From Balneolaceae bacterium (lineage in GTDB: Bacteria > Bacteroidota > Rhodothermia > Balneolales > Balneolaceae), in contig SKWF01000323.1 in assembly GCA_007129085.1 (NCBI GenBank), forward strand, positions 1 to 5,353: a stretch of DNA of 5,353 bases. Direction: 5' to 3'. Positions 1 to 5,353 of this stretch are shown here, piece after piece. How positions within the stretch are numbered: position 1 is the stretch's first letter; each line of letters begins with the position of its first letter. The notes under the pieces were generated by a model that saw nothing but the letters and a program-made list of their open reading frames with translations, was not told the DNA's origin and ran no database searches. The position numbers and the translations under genes are program-made.

Positions 1-3
1 TAG

Positions 4-115
4 AAATACCATGTCTGTTACGACTCAGTCTTTGGTCAACCTGACAGCACCTACCGGATCTGTCAGCGTTGAGTGGCAAGAGCGTAGTTGTTTAGCAAAT
101 AAAATACCATGTCTG
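4..115. repeat. Pair of 14-base direct repeats 98 bases apart
   Basis: The sequence AAATACCATGTCTG occurs exactly at 4-17 and again at 102-115. Flanking bases do not continue the match, apart from a loose T-A-rich similarity just upstream. A chance 14-base match within a few hundred bases is unlikely. The copies bracket the hairpin at 36-72, as if this were one period of a repeated or duplicated element cut by the window's left edge. The function is unknown. Confidence 0.5.
36..72. repeat. REP-like long hairpin
   Basis: TCAAC (36-40) plus CTGACAG (41-47) pairs with CTGTCAG (60-66) plus GTTGA (68-72). This gives a 12-base-pair stem interrupted only by an unpaired C at 67, with a 12-base loop. 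Neither strand has a T run after the stem, so it does not look like an intrinsic terminator. The form resembles short dispersed extragenic palindromes of Bacteroidota-type genomes. That comparison is from memory and was not tested by a search. Confidence 0.5.
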
Positions 116-124
116 ATAAAGTAA

Positions 125-139
125 GTGCCGTAGGTACGG
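125..139. repeat. Small palindrome, possible REP-type unit
   Basis: CCGTA (128-132) and TACGG (135-139) form a perfect inverted repeat around GG. The same bases can instead fold as GTGCC (125-129), loop GTA, GGTAC (133-137), with one G-T wobble pair. This resembles short GTGCC-GTA-GGCAC-type palindromes I recall from intergenic regions of Bacteroidota. The identification is weak and needs a genome-wide count. Confidence 0.3.
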
Positions 140-186
140 TAGCTTAAGAGCTTTATTAAGGAACCTGTATACAATCATCCAAGATT

Positions 187-222
187 AAAAAAAGCCACTC
201 CGAACTGAATCGAAGTGGCTTT
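187..222 (-). terminator. Intrinsic terminator downstream of pruA
   Basis: AAAGCCACT (191-199) pairs perfectly with AGTGGCTTT (214-222). After a C/A mismatch the stem continues inward as CGA/TCG (201-203 with 210-212), leaving a six-base loop. Read on the minus strand, the stem ends in seven consecutive T residues (complement of the A run 187-193), the classical rho-independent form. On the plus strand only three T residues follow, so it should work mainly for minus-strand transcripts. It lies about 150 bases past the pruA stop and is the natural end of that transcript. Confidence 0.85.
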
Positions 223-370
223 ATAATATGTTTGTCAGGAGCTTTCAGGTCAAACTGCGCCTTACGCTCTATGCGATGATACGCGAGAAAGGAGCCACGC
301 GCTACGCTGACTATGAACCGGACTCCGGCAGGAGCGCCAATAAGCGGCGCACTCTACCAGGTTTTTTGTT
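223..370 (-). other. GC-rich 3' untranslated region of pruA
   Basis: This is the stretch between the pruA stop codon and its terminator. The part 241-360 is about 58% GC, in contrast to the AT-rich gaps elsewhere in the window. It contains a perfect 11-base palindrome CCGGACTCCGG (318-328), a GCGCC/GGCGC inverted repeat (334-338 with 346-350), and two similar copies of GCGC(ct)TACGCT (257-268 and 299-308). A 53-codon plus-strand frame (228-389) crosses it but has no ribosome binding site and runs into the end of pruA. No tRNA or known RNA family is recognisable. It may be a structured 3' end or a decayed repeat. Confidence 0.4.
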
Positions 371-2002
371 TTACTCCTCTCCCATGTAAGGATATCTCCA
401 GTCGAGTGGAGCGGAGTAGGTCTCTTTCATGGATCGCATGGATACCCACTTGTAGAGGTTTGCGATGCTTCCCGCCTTATCATTGGTTCCTGATTTCCGA
501 CCTCCGCCAAACGGCTGCTGATTTACAACGGCTGCAGTCGGCTTATCGTTAATGTAGAAGTTACCGGCGCTTTGGCGCAGACGATCAGCCATCTGTTTCA
601 AGACGTATCGATCGCGAGACCAGATGGCACCTGTAAGTGCAAATGGTGATGTATTGTCGCAGAGATCGAGGGTCTCTTCAAACTTATCATCTTCATACAC
701 GTAGATGGTAAGAACAGGACCGAAAATCTCCTCTTCCATGGTTTTGAACTTCGGGTTGGTGGTTTTGATTACCGTCGGCTGAATGAAATAGCCTTCACTG
801 TCATCATAGTCACCACCGGCAATAATTTCCGCATCGTCAGCTTTTTTAGCGTAGTCGATGTATCCGGAGATTTTATCAAACGCTTTACGGCTGATGACGG
901 CTCCCATAAAGTTGGAGAAATCTTCCACATCACCCACTTTAATTTTATCAACTTCTGCAATCAGTTTTTCTTCAAACTCTTCAGAAATGGACTTTGGAAC
1001 GTACATTCTGGAAGCGGCAGAACATTTTTGACCCTGATACTCAAAGGCACCGCGAACGGCAGCAATGGTCAGGCGGTCAACATCTGCACTGTTGTGGGCA
1101 AAGATGAAGTCCTTTCCACCAGTTTCCCCAACAATTCTCGGGTATGTGTTATACTTCTCAATGTTGTTACCGATTGTTTTCCACAGTTGATTGAACGTCC
1201 CCATAGAACCGGTAAAGTGTAGCCCGGATAGATGTTCACTTTCAAGTGCGGGATCTCCCACATCGGCACCTTCTCCGGGGAGGAATTGAATAACGCCATC
1301 AGGCAGTCCGGCCTCTTTGAGGACCTGCATCACATAGTAGCTGGAGTAGACTGATTCCGGTGATGGCTTCCATATAGATACGTTTCCGCACATCGCCGGC
1401 GCTGAAGGCAGATTGGCGGCGATAGCTGTAAAGTTGAATGGAGTTACAGCAAACACAAATCCTTCCAGCGGACGATACTCCACGCGGTTCCACATTCCAT
1501 CGGGGGAGTGTGGCTGGTCTTTATAAATCTTGGTCAGGTACCACGCATTGAAACGGAAAAAGTCAGCCAGTTCGCCAACAGCCTCAATTTCTGACTGCTG
1601 TGGAGTTTTTGATTGCGCCATCATCGTTGTGGCGTTCATCAAAAAGCGTTTCGGTCCGGTGATGATATCAGCAGCTTTCAAAAATATGGCTACTCGTTCC
1701 TGCCACGGCATTTCCGCCCACTCTTTGCGTGCTTCCAGGGCGCCTTCAATGGCTTGTTCAACTTCTTTTTCACCACAATAATGAACGGTACCAAGCTTGT
1801 GACCGTGATTGTGCGGCATCACAACATCCGCGGTTCGTCCGGTTTTCACCTCTTTTCCGTTGATGATTGCCGGAATTTCAATCTCCTTTTCTTTTTGCTC
1901 TTTCAGTACCTCTTTCAGTGCAGCGCGCTCTGCGGATCCCGGCGCATACTGCAGGTACGGTTCGTTTACAGGCTCTTGGATGTTAAAATAAGCGTTAGAC
2001 AT
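371..2002 (-). CDS. pruA: L-glutamate gamma-semialdehyde dehydrogenase (1-pyrroline-5-carboxylate dehydrogenase)
   Basis: This 543-residue NAD-dependent aldehyde dehydrogenase oxidises glutamate semialdehyde (from pyrroline-5-carboxylate) to glutamate, the second step of proline catabolism, in the cytoplasm. Visible motifs are TPFNF at 187-191 with the oxyanion Asn190, WKP with Lys212, the NAD-binding FTGS at 263-266, GETGGK with the general base Glu293, GQKC with the catalytic Cys327, EEIFGPV at 424-430, and PFGGGRKSG at 498-506. No catalytic residue is missing. The length and the sequence around YNTYPRIVGETGGKDF match the stand-alone, mitochondrial ALDH4A1-like type rather than shorter RocA or the PutA fusion. 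The ATG at 2002 leaves an N-terminal arm of about 45 residues before the core, usual for this type. No Shine-Dalgarno sequence precedes it. It is probably transcribed alone, from a promoter near 2050 to the terminator at 187-222. No proline dehydrogenase gene is in the window. Confidence 0.96.
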   Translation of the reverse strand: MSNAYFNIQEPVNEPYLQYAPGSAERAALKEVLKEQKEKEIEIPAIINGKEVKTGRTADVVMPHNHGHKLGTVHYCGEKEVEQAIEGALEARKEWAEMPWQERVAIFLKAADIITGPKRFLMNATTMMAQSKTPQQSEIEAVGELADFFRFNAWYLTKIYKDQPHSPDGMWNRVEYRPLEGFVFAVTPFNFTAIAANLPSAPAMCGNVSIWKPSPESVYSSYYVMQVLKEAGLPDGVIQFLPGEGADVGDPALESEHLSGLHFTGSMGTFNQLWKTIGNNIEKYNTYPRIVGETGGKDFIFAHNSADVDRLTIAAVRGAFEYQGQKCSAASRMYVPKSISEEFEEKLIAEVDKIKVGDVEDFSNFMGAVISRKAFDKISGYIDYAKKADDAEIIAGGDYDDSEGYFIQPTVIKTTNPKFKTMEEEIFGPVLTIYVYEDDKFEETLDLCDNTSPFALTGAIWSRDRYVLKQMADRLRQSAGNFYINDKPTAAVVNQQPFGGGRKSGTNDKAGSIANLYKWVSMRSMKETYSAPLDWRYPYMGEE

Positions 2003-2046
2003 AGTAGACAGCTTTTTTTATGATCGATTAGCATTTTTTTCTATTC

Positions 2047-2055
2047 CTAAATATA
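2047..2055 (-). promoter_or_regulatory. Candidate pruA promoter box
   Basis: Read on the minus strand this is TATATTTAG, ending 44 bases before the pruA ATG. It is one base off the Bacteroidota -7 consensus TAnnTTTG and also close to a sigma-70 -10 box. An identical nonamer sits 45 bases before the nagB start (4307-4315). No convincing -33 or -35 element is visible, so it remains a candidate. Confidence 0.35.
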
Positions 2056-2056
2056 A

Positions 2057-2075
2057 GAACTGTGGAGCGGAGTTC
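2057..2075. promoter_or_regulatory. Inverted repeat abutting the pruA promoter box
   Basis: GAACT (2057-2061) and AGTTC (2071-2075) form an interrupted palindrome centred on 2066, immediately upstream of the candidate pruA promoter box. A repressor bound here would cover the -35 region. Six T residues follow on the plus strand, so it could also act as a weak plus-strand terminator, but no plus-strand gene needs one here. The five-base-pair arms make this a tentative call. Confidence 0.22.
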
Positions 2076-2085
2076 CTTTTTTAAT

Positions 2086-2275
2086 GGGGTAAAAAGATCT
2101 CCCCTTGGAGGGGAGATCAAAATCATCGTTGAGATTATTTTGTGAGGGGTGTCCTGTAGTAGTTTGAAAATGCTCAGGAATCGATATTGAGTTATAAGTG
2201 CATCAACAAACACCCCACAAGTGAACATCTGTACGATGTTCACTGTCTCCCCTCGAGGGGGAGATTTTAGGGGTA
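2086..2275. repeat. Palindrome-rich MITE/REP-like intergenic element
   Basis: Three strong hairpins are packed here. A: GATCTCCCC (2096-2104) with GGGGAGATC (2110-2118). B: AGTGAACATC (2220-2229) with GATGTTCACT (2235-2244), loop TGTAC. C: TCTCCCC (2246-2252) with GGGGAGA (2258-2264). GGGGTGT (2146-2152) is inversely repeated as ACACCCC (2210-2216), and GGGGTA occurs at both outer ends (2086-2091, 2270-2275). CTCCCC...GGGGAG stems next to ACCCC/GGGGT blocks resemble dispersed intergenic repeats I recall from Bacteroidota, some near DUF559 endonuclease genes. No transposase is encoded. A 71-codon minus-strand frame (2028-2243) across it starts inside hairpin B and is not considered a gene. Exact boundaries are uncertain. 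Confidence 0.55.
2091..2118 (-). terminator. Probable terminator of the nagB transcript
   Basis: Hairpin A of the repeat element has a nine-base-pair perfect stem (2096-2104 with 2110-2118) and a five-base loop. On the minus strand it is followed by TTTTT (complement of 2091-2095). It lies about 210 bases past the nagB stop and before the candidate pruA promoter, so it would separate the two genes into independent transcripts. On the plus strand only A residues follow. Confidence 0.55.
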
Positions 2276-2329
2276 TTGCTCACAATAAATTTGAGAATAG
2301 AAACTTGTAAGACATCCTCGAAGAGGTTT

Positions 2330-4261
2330 TTAAAAGTGATATCTCACAAAACCTTCAATCGCTTCGTACTCGGCCAGCCCGAGTTTGTCGTACTCGATGG
2401 CTGTACCCTTATTCCGGTCTTCAGATCGTTGCCAGAATTCCCGCGTATCAGATCCGGGAAAGAGCGGTCTGTCTTTTTGGGACTGATGCTTGAAGATCGC
2501 TCGTCGTTTCCGTGTTAATTCGGTAGGGCTGAGTGGCACGGCCATCTCAATTTCATTTACGTCCCACTCTTGCCATGCGCCTCGATAGAGCCATACGTAA
2601 CAATCTTTGGCCCACTCTTCGTCTTTGCAGACTTTCAGAGCCTCAATTATAGCTTTCAGACAAACTCGATGAGTTCCGTGAGGATCGGAAAGATCCCCGG
2701 CGGCATAAATCTGGTGCGGCTGAACTTTGTTGAGCAGGTCAACCGTAATTTGAATATCCTCTTCGGAAAGCGGCTTTTTCTTCACTCGGCCGGTTTCGTA
2801 AAACGGCATATCCATAAAGTGCATATTCTCATCGGTAATTCCGCAGTAACGCCCGGCGGCTTTCGCTTCTCCGCGACGGATCAACCCTTTAATCTGCTTA
2901 ATTTCGGGAGAGTCAACTTGCCCCGGCTCTTTGTTTTTCAAATATGTGGTGATATCTCTGAAGAGTTTATCAGCTTTATCATTTTCGATAGAAAGCAGTT
3001 CGGTGTAGTCGGTAACAAAATCTGCGAACCGTACCACATCATCATCAAAAACGGCAATGTTTCCGGAAGTTTGATACGCTACGTGCACGTCATGGCCGTG
3101 ATCAACCAAGCGAATCAACGTTCCGCCCATGGAGATCACATCATCATCGGGGTGGGGGCTGAATATTAATGCGCGCTTTGGAAACGGTTCAGCCCGTTCG
3201 GGTCTGTACTTATCATCTTCATTCGGTTTCCCGCCCGGCCAGCCGGTAATGGTATGCTGCAGTTCATTAAAAATCTGAATATTGATATCGTAAGCCGGCC
3301 CGTGGTTGGCAATCAGGTCGGCCATTCCGTTTTCGTTATAGTCTTCATCGGTAAGTTTAAGAACCGGTTTTTCTACTTTATTGCAGAGCCAAACGACAGC
3401 TTTTCGAGTTAATTTGTCATCCCAATCGCAAGATGTGAGCAGCCAGGGAGTGTTTACTTTACTGAGTTCAGCGGACGCGGCGGTATCAAGTACTACCGTG
3501 GTGTTATCATGCTCTTGCAGAAAGGTGGCGGGAACACTTTCTTTAATATCTCCCTCGATAGATTCCCGAATAATTGGCGCCTTTCCTTCACCCCAGGCCA
3601 TCATAAAAATTCGGTCAGCCTGTAAAATTGTCCCTACCCCCATTGTAATGGCTCGGCGCGGTACATACTCTTCACCGAAAAAGTCGCTTGCTGCATCTTT
3701 CCGGGTAACTTTGTCGAGCGTAATGAGTCGGGTTAAAGAGTCGGGCCGTGAGCCGGGCTCGTTAAATCCAATATGCCCGGTACGACCGATTCCAAGCAGC
3801 TGAATATCCAAGCCGCCGGCATCTTTAATTTTTTGCTCATACTCTGCACAGTATTGATGAACTTCCTCTTCGGGAATTGTGCCATCGGGAATATGGATCT
3901 GTTTTTTGGGGATGTCGATATGATCAAACAGATGCTCATTCATAAACCGCACATAGCTCTGTAGGGAATTCGGCTCAATCGGGTAGTACTCATCAAGGTT
4001 GAAGGTGATAACATTTTTAAAACTCAAGCCATCTTGATGGATCTTGATGAGCTCTTCGTAGACCCGAACCGGGGTAGATCCGGTGGCAAGGCCGAGAACG
4101 GTGGTTTCGTTTTTTTCATTTCTCGACCGAATCAGGTCTGCAATCTCGTTTGCTACAGCCCTGGATGCATCCAAACTGTCGTCATAGATCACAGTGGGAA
4201 TATTTTCAAAATAACTGAGTCTATGATCGATATTGTCGATTTTTGTTTGAAGGTCATCCAT
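2330..4261 (-). CDS. nagB: Glucosamine-6-phosphate deaminase fused to a PIG-L/LmbE-type deacetylase domain
   Basis: This 643-residue cytoplasmic protein is far longer than classical NagB (about 265 residues). Residues about 25-275 form the NagB domain, which in the family turns glucosamine-6-phosphate into fructose-6-phosphate and ammonia. Motifs include LATGSTP (58-64), FNLDEYY with catalytic Asp90, GRTGHIGFNEP (159-169) with His163 and Glu168, and Lys227. Thr161 stands where E. coli has Asp141, and by hand alignment Asp193 replaces Arg172. Residues 276-360 are a linker ending in TITGWPGGKP. Residues about 361-590 are a PIG-L/LmbE zinc deacetylase domain with SPHPDDD (His370 and Asp373 as zinc ligands, Asp372 as base) and DPHGTH (His528, His531). 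The fusion suggests coupled deacetylation and deamination of GlcNAc-6-phosphate, but the second activity and its substrate are inferred. The ATG at 4261 has no Shine-Dalgarno. The gene is divergent from the ROK kinase. Confidence 0.9.
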   Translation of the reverse strand: MDDLQTKIDNIDHRLSYFENIPTVIYDDSLDASRAVANEIADLIRSRNEKNETTVLGLATGSTPVRVYEELIKIHQDGLSFKNVITFNLDEYYPIEPNSLQSYVRFMNEHLFDHIDIPKKQIHIPDGTIPEEEVHQYCAEYEQKIKDAGGLDIQLLGIGRTGHIGFNEPGSRPDSLTRLITLDKVTRKDAASDFFGEEYVPRRAITMGVGTILQADRIFMMAWGEGKAPIIRESIEGDIKESVPATFLQEHDNTTVVLDTAASAELSKVNTPWLLTSCDWDDKLTRKAVVWLCNKVEKPVLKLTDEDYNENGMADLIANHGPAYDINIQIFNELQHTITGWPGGKPNEDDKYRPERAEPFPKRALIFSPHPDDDVISMGGTLIRLVDHGHDVHVAYQTSGNIAVFDDDVVRFADFVTDYTELLSIENDKADKLFRDITTYLKNKEPGQVDSPEIKQIKGLIRRGEAKAAGRYCGITDENMHFMDMPFYETGRVKKKPLSEEDIQITVDLLNKVQPHQIYAAGDLSDPHGTHRVCLKAIIEALKVCKDEEWAKDCYVWLYRGAWQEWDVNEIEMAVPLSPTELTRKRRAIFKHQSQKDRPLFPGSDTREFWQRSEDRNKGTAIEYDKLGLAEYEAIEGFVRYHF

Positions 4262-4306
4262 GTGCAGTCAGCTTTTCGTAGTTAGTATTGGCTATATGTT
4301 GAGTGG

Positions 4307-4315
4307 CTAAATATA
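4307..4315 (-). promoter_or_regulatory. Candidate nagB promoter box
   Basis: On the minus strand this reads TATATTTAG, ending 45 bases before the nagB ATG. It is identical in sequence, and nearly identical in distance to the start codon, to the box before pruA (2047-2055). It fits the Bacteroidota -7 consensus TAnnTTTG with one mismatch. No clear upstream -33 element is seen. Confidence 0.35.
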
Positions 4316-4341
4316 CGATTTTTAGGGAATTACGCGGTATG

Positions 4342-4381
4342 GGAACGGTTCCAAAGTTTAAGTAATTTCGAACCAAAGTTT
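4342..4381. promoter_or_regulatory. Candidate operator in the nagB / ROK kinase divergent region
   Basis: GGAAC-G-GTTCC (4342-4352) is a perfect 11-base palindrome. Overlapping it, CCAAAGTTT occurs at 4351-4359 and again at 4373-4381, start to start 22 bases, about two helical turns. GGTTC (4347-4351) is also inversely repeated as GAACC (4370-4374). Such an arrangement upstream of both divergent genes is typical of a transcription factor binding site. The factor is unknown and no regulator gene is in the window. Confidence 0.4.
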
Positions 4382-4464
4382 GCAATTACATTTTAAATAT
4401 GGATTTTAGGGCTGTTTAAATTAGAGATCAAAACAACAATACACGTTGAACGAAGACTAAAGCT

Positions 4465-5353
4465 GTGAGTTTTGAAGTGAAAGAATTAGAAGTGGTTGCA
4501 AGTGTGGATTTGGGAGGGACGTACACAAAATTCGGTCTGGTAGACCGGGATGGACACCTGCTTGCAGAAAATGTGATGGATACTGATTCAACCGGGTCCT
4601 ACGAAAACTTTTTTCGAGAGCTTTGTAATGAGATTGAGAAGTTAAAAGAGACGTCAGGCAGTAACTATACGGTTTTAGGAATCGGCTTTGGCGCTCCATC
4701 AGGTAATTATATAACCGGAAAAATTGAGAGTGCTTCCAACCTGTCATGGCCTCGCGAAATTCCGGTAGCTGATATTTTACAAGCTTATACAGGACTCCCT
4801 ATTGCAGTTTCGAATGATGCCAATGCAGCTGCAGTAGGCGAAAAAATGTTTGGGGTAGCTCAAGGTGTTGAGGATTTTATCTCCGTTACGCTCGGTACAG
4901 GACTTGGAAGTGGAATTGTTGTAAATGGAAAGTTGGTAACCGGTGCCGGTGGCCTTGCGGGAGAGCTGGGGCATACTACGGTAGTTGAAAACGGGCGACA
5001 GTGCGGTTGTGGAAAACGAGGATGCCTGGAGACGTATGTTTCCGCCCCCGGAATTTGCCAATCATTTTTTGAGAACTTAGAGAAAAGTAGTGTTAAAAGC
5101 CGTTTAAAGGGAGTTGCAAAAGAGGAGATCACACCGGTTGATATAAGCAAAGCGGCATTAGAGGGGGATGAAATCGCTATCGAGACGTTTGATCAAACCG
5201 GGAGAATGCTGGGCGTACGGCTGGCTGATGCAGTAACGACATTAAATCCGGAGTTGATTATTTTATCGGGTGGTGTAGCAAATTCCGGCGATTTGATTCT
5301 AAAACCGTTTCAGAAATATATTGACTACTACCTTCCAAGAATCTACAAGGGGA
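4465..5353 (+). CDS. ROK-family sugar kinase, probably glucokinase or N-acetylglucosamine kinase (3' end cut off)
   Basis: The first 296 codons of an ATP-dependent ROK kinase are present, and the frame is open at the window's right edge. ROK kinases are usually 300-330 residues, so little is missing. Motifs are DLGGTYTK (15-22, phosphate binding), GAPSG (77-81), SNLSW (91-95), NDANAAA (117-123) with catalytic base Asp118, TLGTGLGSGIV (142-152), GELGH (166-170), the zinc site CGCGKRGCLE (His170, Cys180, Cys182, Cys187), and LSGGVA (267-272). It lacks an N-terminal helix-turn-helix, so it is a kinase rather than a NagC/XylR-type repressor. The start is taken as GTG 4465, the first possible start after the in-frame stop at 4447. 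GTG 4477 or 4492 are possible, and none has a Shine-Dalgarno. The sequence resembles Bacteroidota glucokinases, but the divergent NagB fusion makes an amino sugar equally plausible. Confidence 0.9.
   Translation, partial: MSFEVKELEVVASVDLGGTYTKFGLVDRDGHLLAENVMDTDSTGSYENFFRELCNEIEKLKETSGSNYTVLGIGFGAPSGNYITGKIESASNLSWPREIPVADILQAYTGLPIAVSNDANAAAVGEKMFGVAQGVEDFISVTLGTGLGSGIVVNGKLVTGAGGLAGELGHTTVVENGRQCGCGKRGCLETYVSAPGICQSFFENLEKSSVKSRLKGVAKEEITPVDISKAALEGDEIAIETFDQTGRMLGVRLADAVTTLNPELIILSGGVANSGDLILKPFQKYIDYYLPRIYKG

Larger units (their letters stand above)
1..186. other. Intergenic stretch without a convincing gene
   Basis: No reading frame here looks like a real protein. The longest plus-strand frame with an ATG is 37 codons (11-124) and lacks a ribosome binding site, and the minus-strand frames are equally short. 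The stretch holds two copies of a 14-base direct repeat, a long hairpin between them, a small palindrome at 125-139 and a weak CTTAA/TTAAG inverted repeat (143-147 with 156-160). It is probably the space between pruA's terminator and a gene lying left of the window. Which strand that gene is on cannot be told. Confidence 0.6.

Noticed and set aside
34..74. Possible integron attC site, because GTTGAGT fits GTTRRRY opposite a TCAAC arm
   Set aside because: The partner GGTCAAC breaks the RYYYAAC rule, the unit is too short, the usual unpaired spacer is absent, and there is no integrase or cassette array.
68..77. GTTGAGTGGC occurring here and again at 4298-4307
   Set aside because: A shared 10-mer is expected by chance several times in a window of this size.
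11..124. 37-codon plus-strand frame at the left edge
   Set aside because: It spans the hairpin and both direct repeats, lacks a ribosome binding site and resembles no protein family I know.
230..370. Possible tRNA on the minus strand, because of a GGTTCATAGTC segment like a T loop
   Set aside because: No matching acceptor stem, anticodon arm or D arm can be drawn around it.
228..389. 53-codon plus-strand frame starting just after the terminator hairpin
   Set aside because: It has no ribosome binding site, overlaps the end of pruA, and its strongly basic composition reflects GC-rich repeats rather than a known protein.
2028..2243. 71-codon minus-strand reading frame between nagB and pruA
   Set aside because: It starts inside hairpin B and runs through the repeat element, with no ribosome binding site and no recognisable domain. 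The palindromic repeat explains the sequence better.
2316..2331. CCTC-GAA-GAGG mini hairpin followed by T residues on the plus strand, next to the nagB stop
   Set aside because: The stem is only four base pairs and the T run is on the wrong strand for nagB. Hairpin A (2096-2118) is a better terminator.
2570..3169. Long plus-strand frame (199 codons) opposite nagB
   Set aside because: It is an antisense shadow of the strongly supported NagB/PIG-L gene, with no domain and no start signals. The same holds for the 136-codon frame at 1613-2023 opposite pruA.

Overview
The window reads as ordinary chromosomal metabolic DNA from a member of the Bacteroidota/Balneolota/Rhodothermota group. The evidence is a long NagB with a C-terminal PIG-L deacetylase domain (a form I know mainly from that group), a eukaryote-like 543-residue PruA, no clear Shine-Dalgarno sequence before any of the three genes, and AT-rich upstream regions with TAnnTTTG-like boxes. 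The exact genus cannot be read from this sequence.

Layout. Positions 1-370 hold no convincing gene. They contain two copies of a 14-base direct repeat bracketing a strong hairpin, a small palindrome, an intrinsic terminator serving the minus strand (187-222), and a GC-rich 3' untranslated stretch. Next is pruA on the minus strand (2002 down to 371), encoding glutamate-semialdehyde dehydrogenase, the last step of proline catabolism. The 327-base gap 2003-2329 carries a palindrome-rich, MITE/REP-like element (about 2086-2275). One of its hairpins is followed by a T run and probably terminates the upstream nagB transcript. A candidate pruA promoter and a small inverted repeat lie between that element and pruA.

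A minus-strand gene (4261 down to 2330) encodes a two-domain protein: an N-terminal glucosamine-6-phosphate deaminase (NagB) domain, a family-specific linker, and a C-terminal zinc-dependent PIG-L/LmbE deacetylase domain. Divergent from it on the plus strand, across a 203-base intergenic region, is a ROK-family sugar kinase that runs off the window's right edge. A coherent but unproven reading is an amino-sugar or hexose module: the kinase phosphorylates a sugar taken up from outside, and the fusion protein deacetylates and/or deaminates an amino-sugar phosphate towards fructose-6-phosphate. The shared intergenic region has a 22-base-spaced direct repeat and an 11-base palindrome that could be the operator controlling both genes.

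I see no clearly new multi-gene system. The points most worth checking are the NagB/PIG-L fusion with two departures from classical NagB active-site residues, the divergent operator candidate, and the palindromic intergenic elements.
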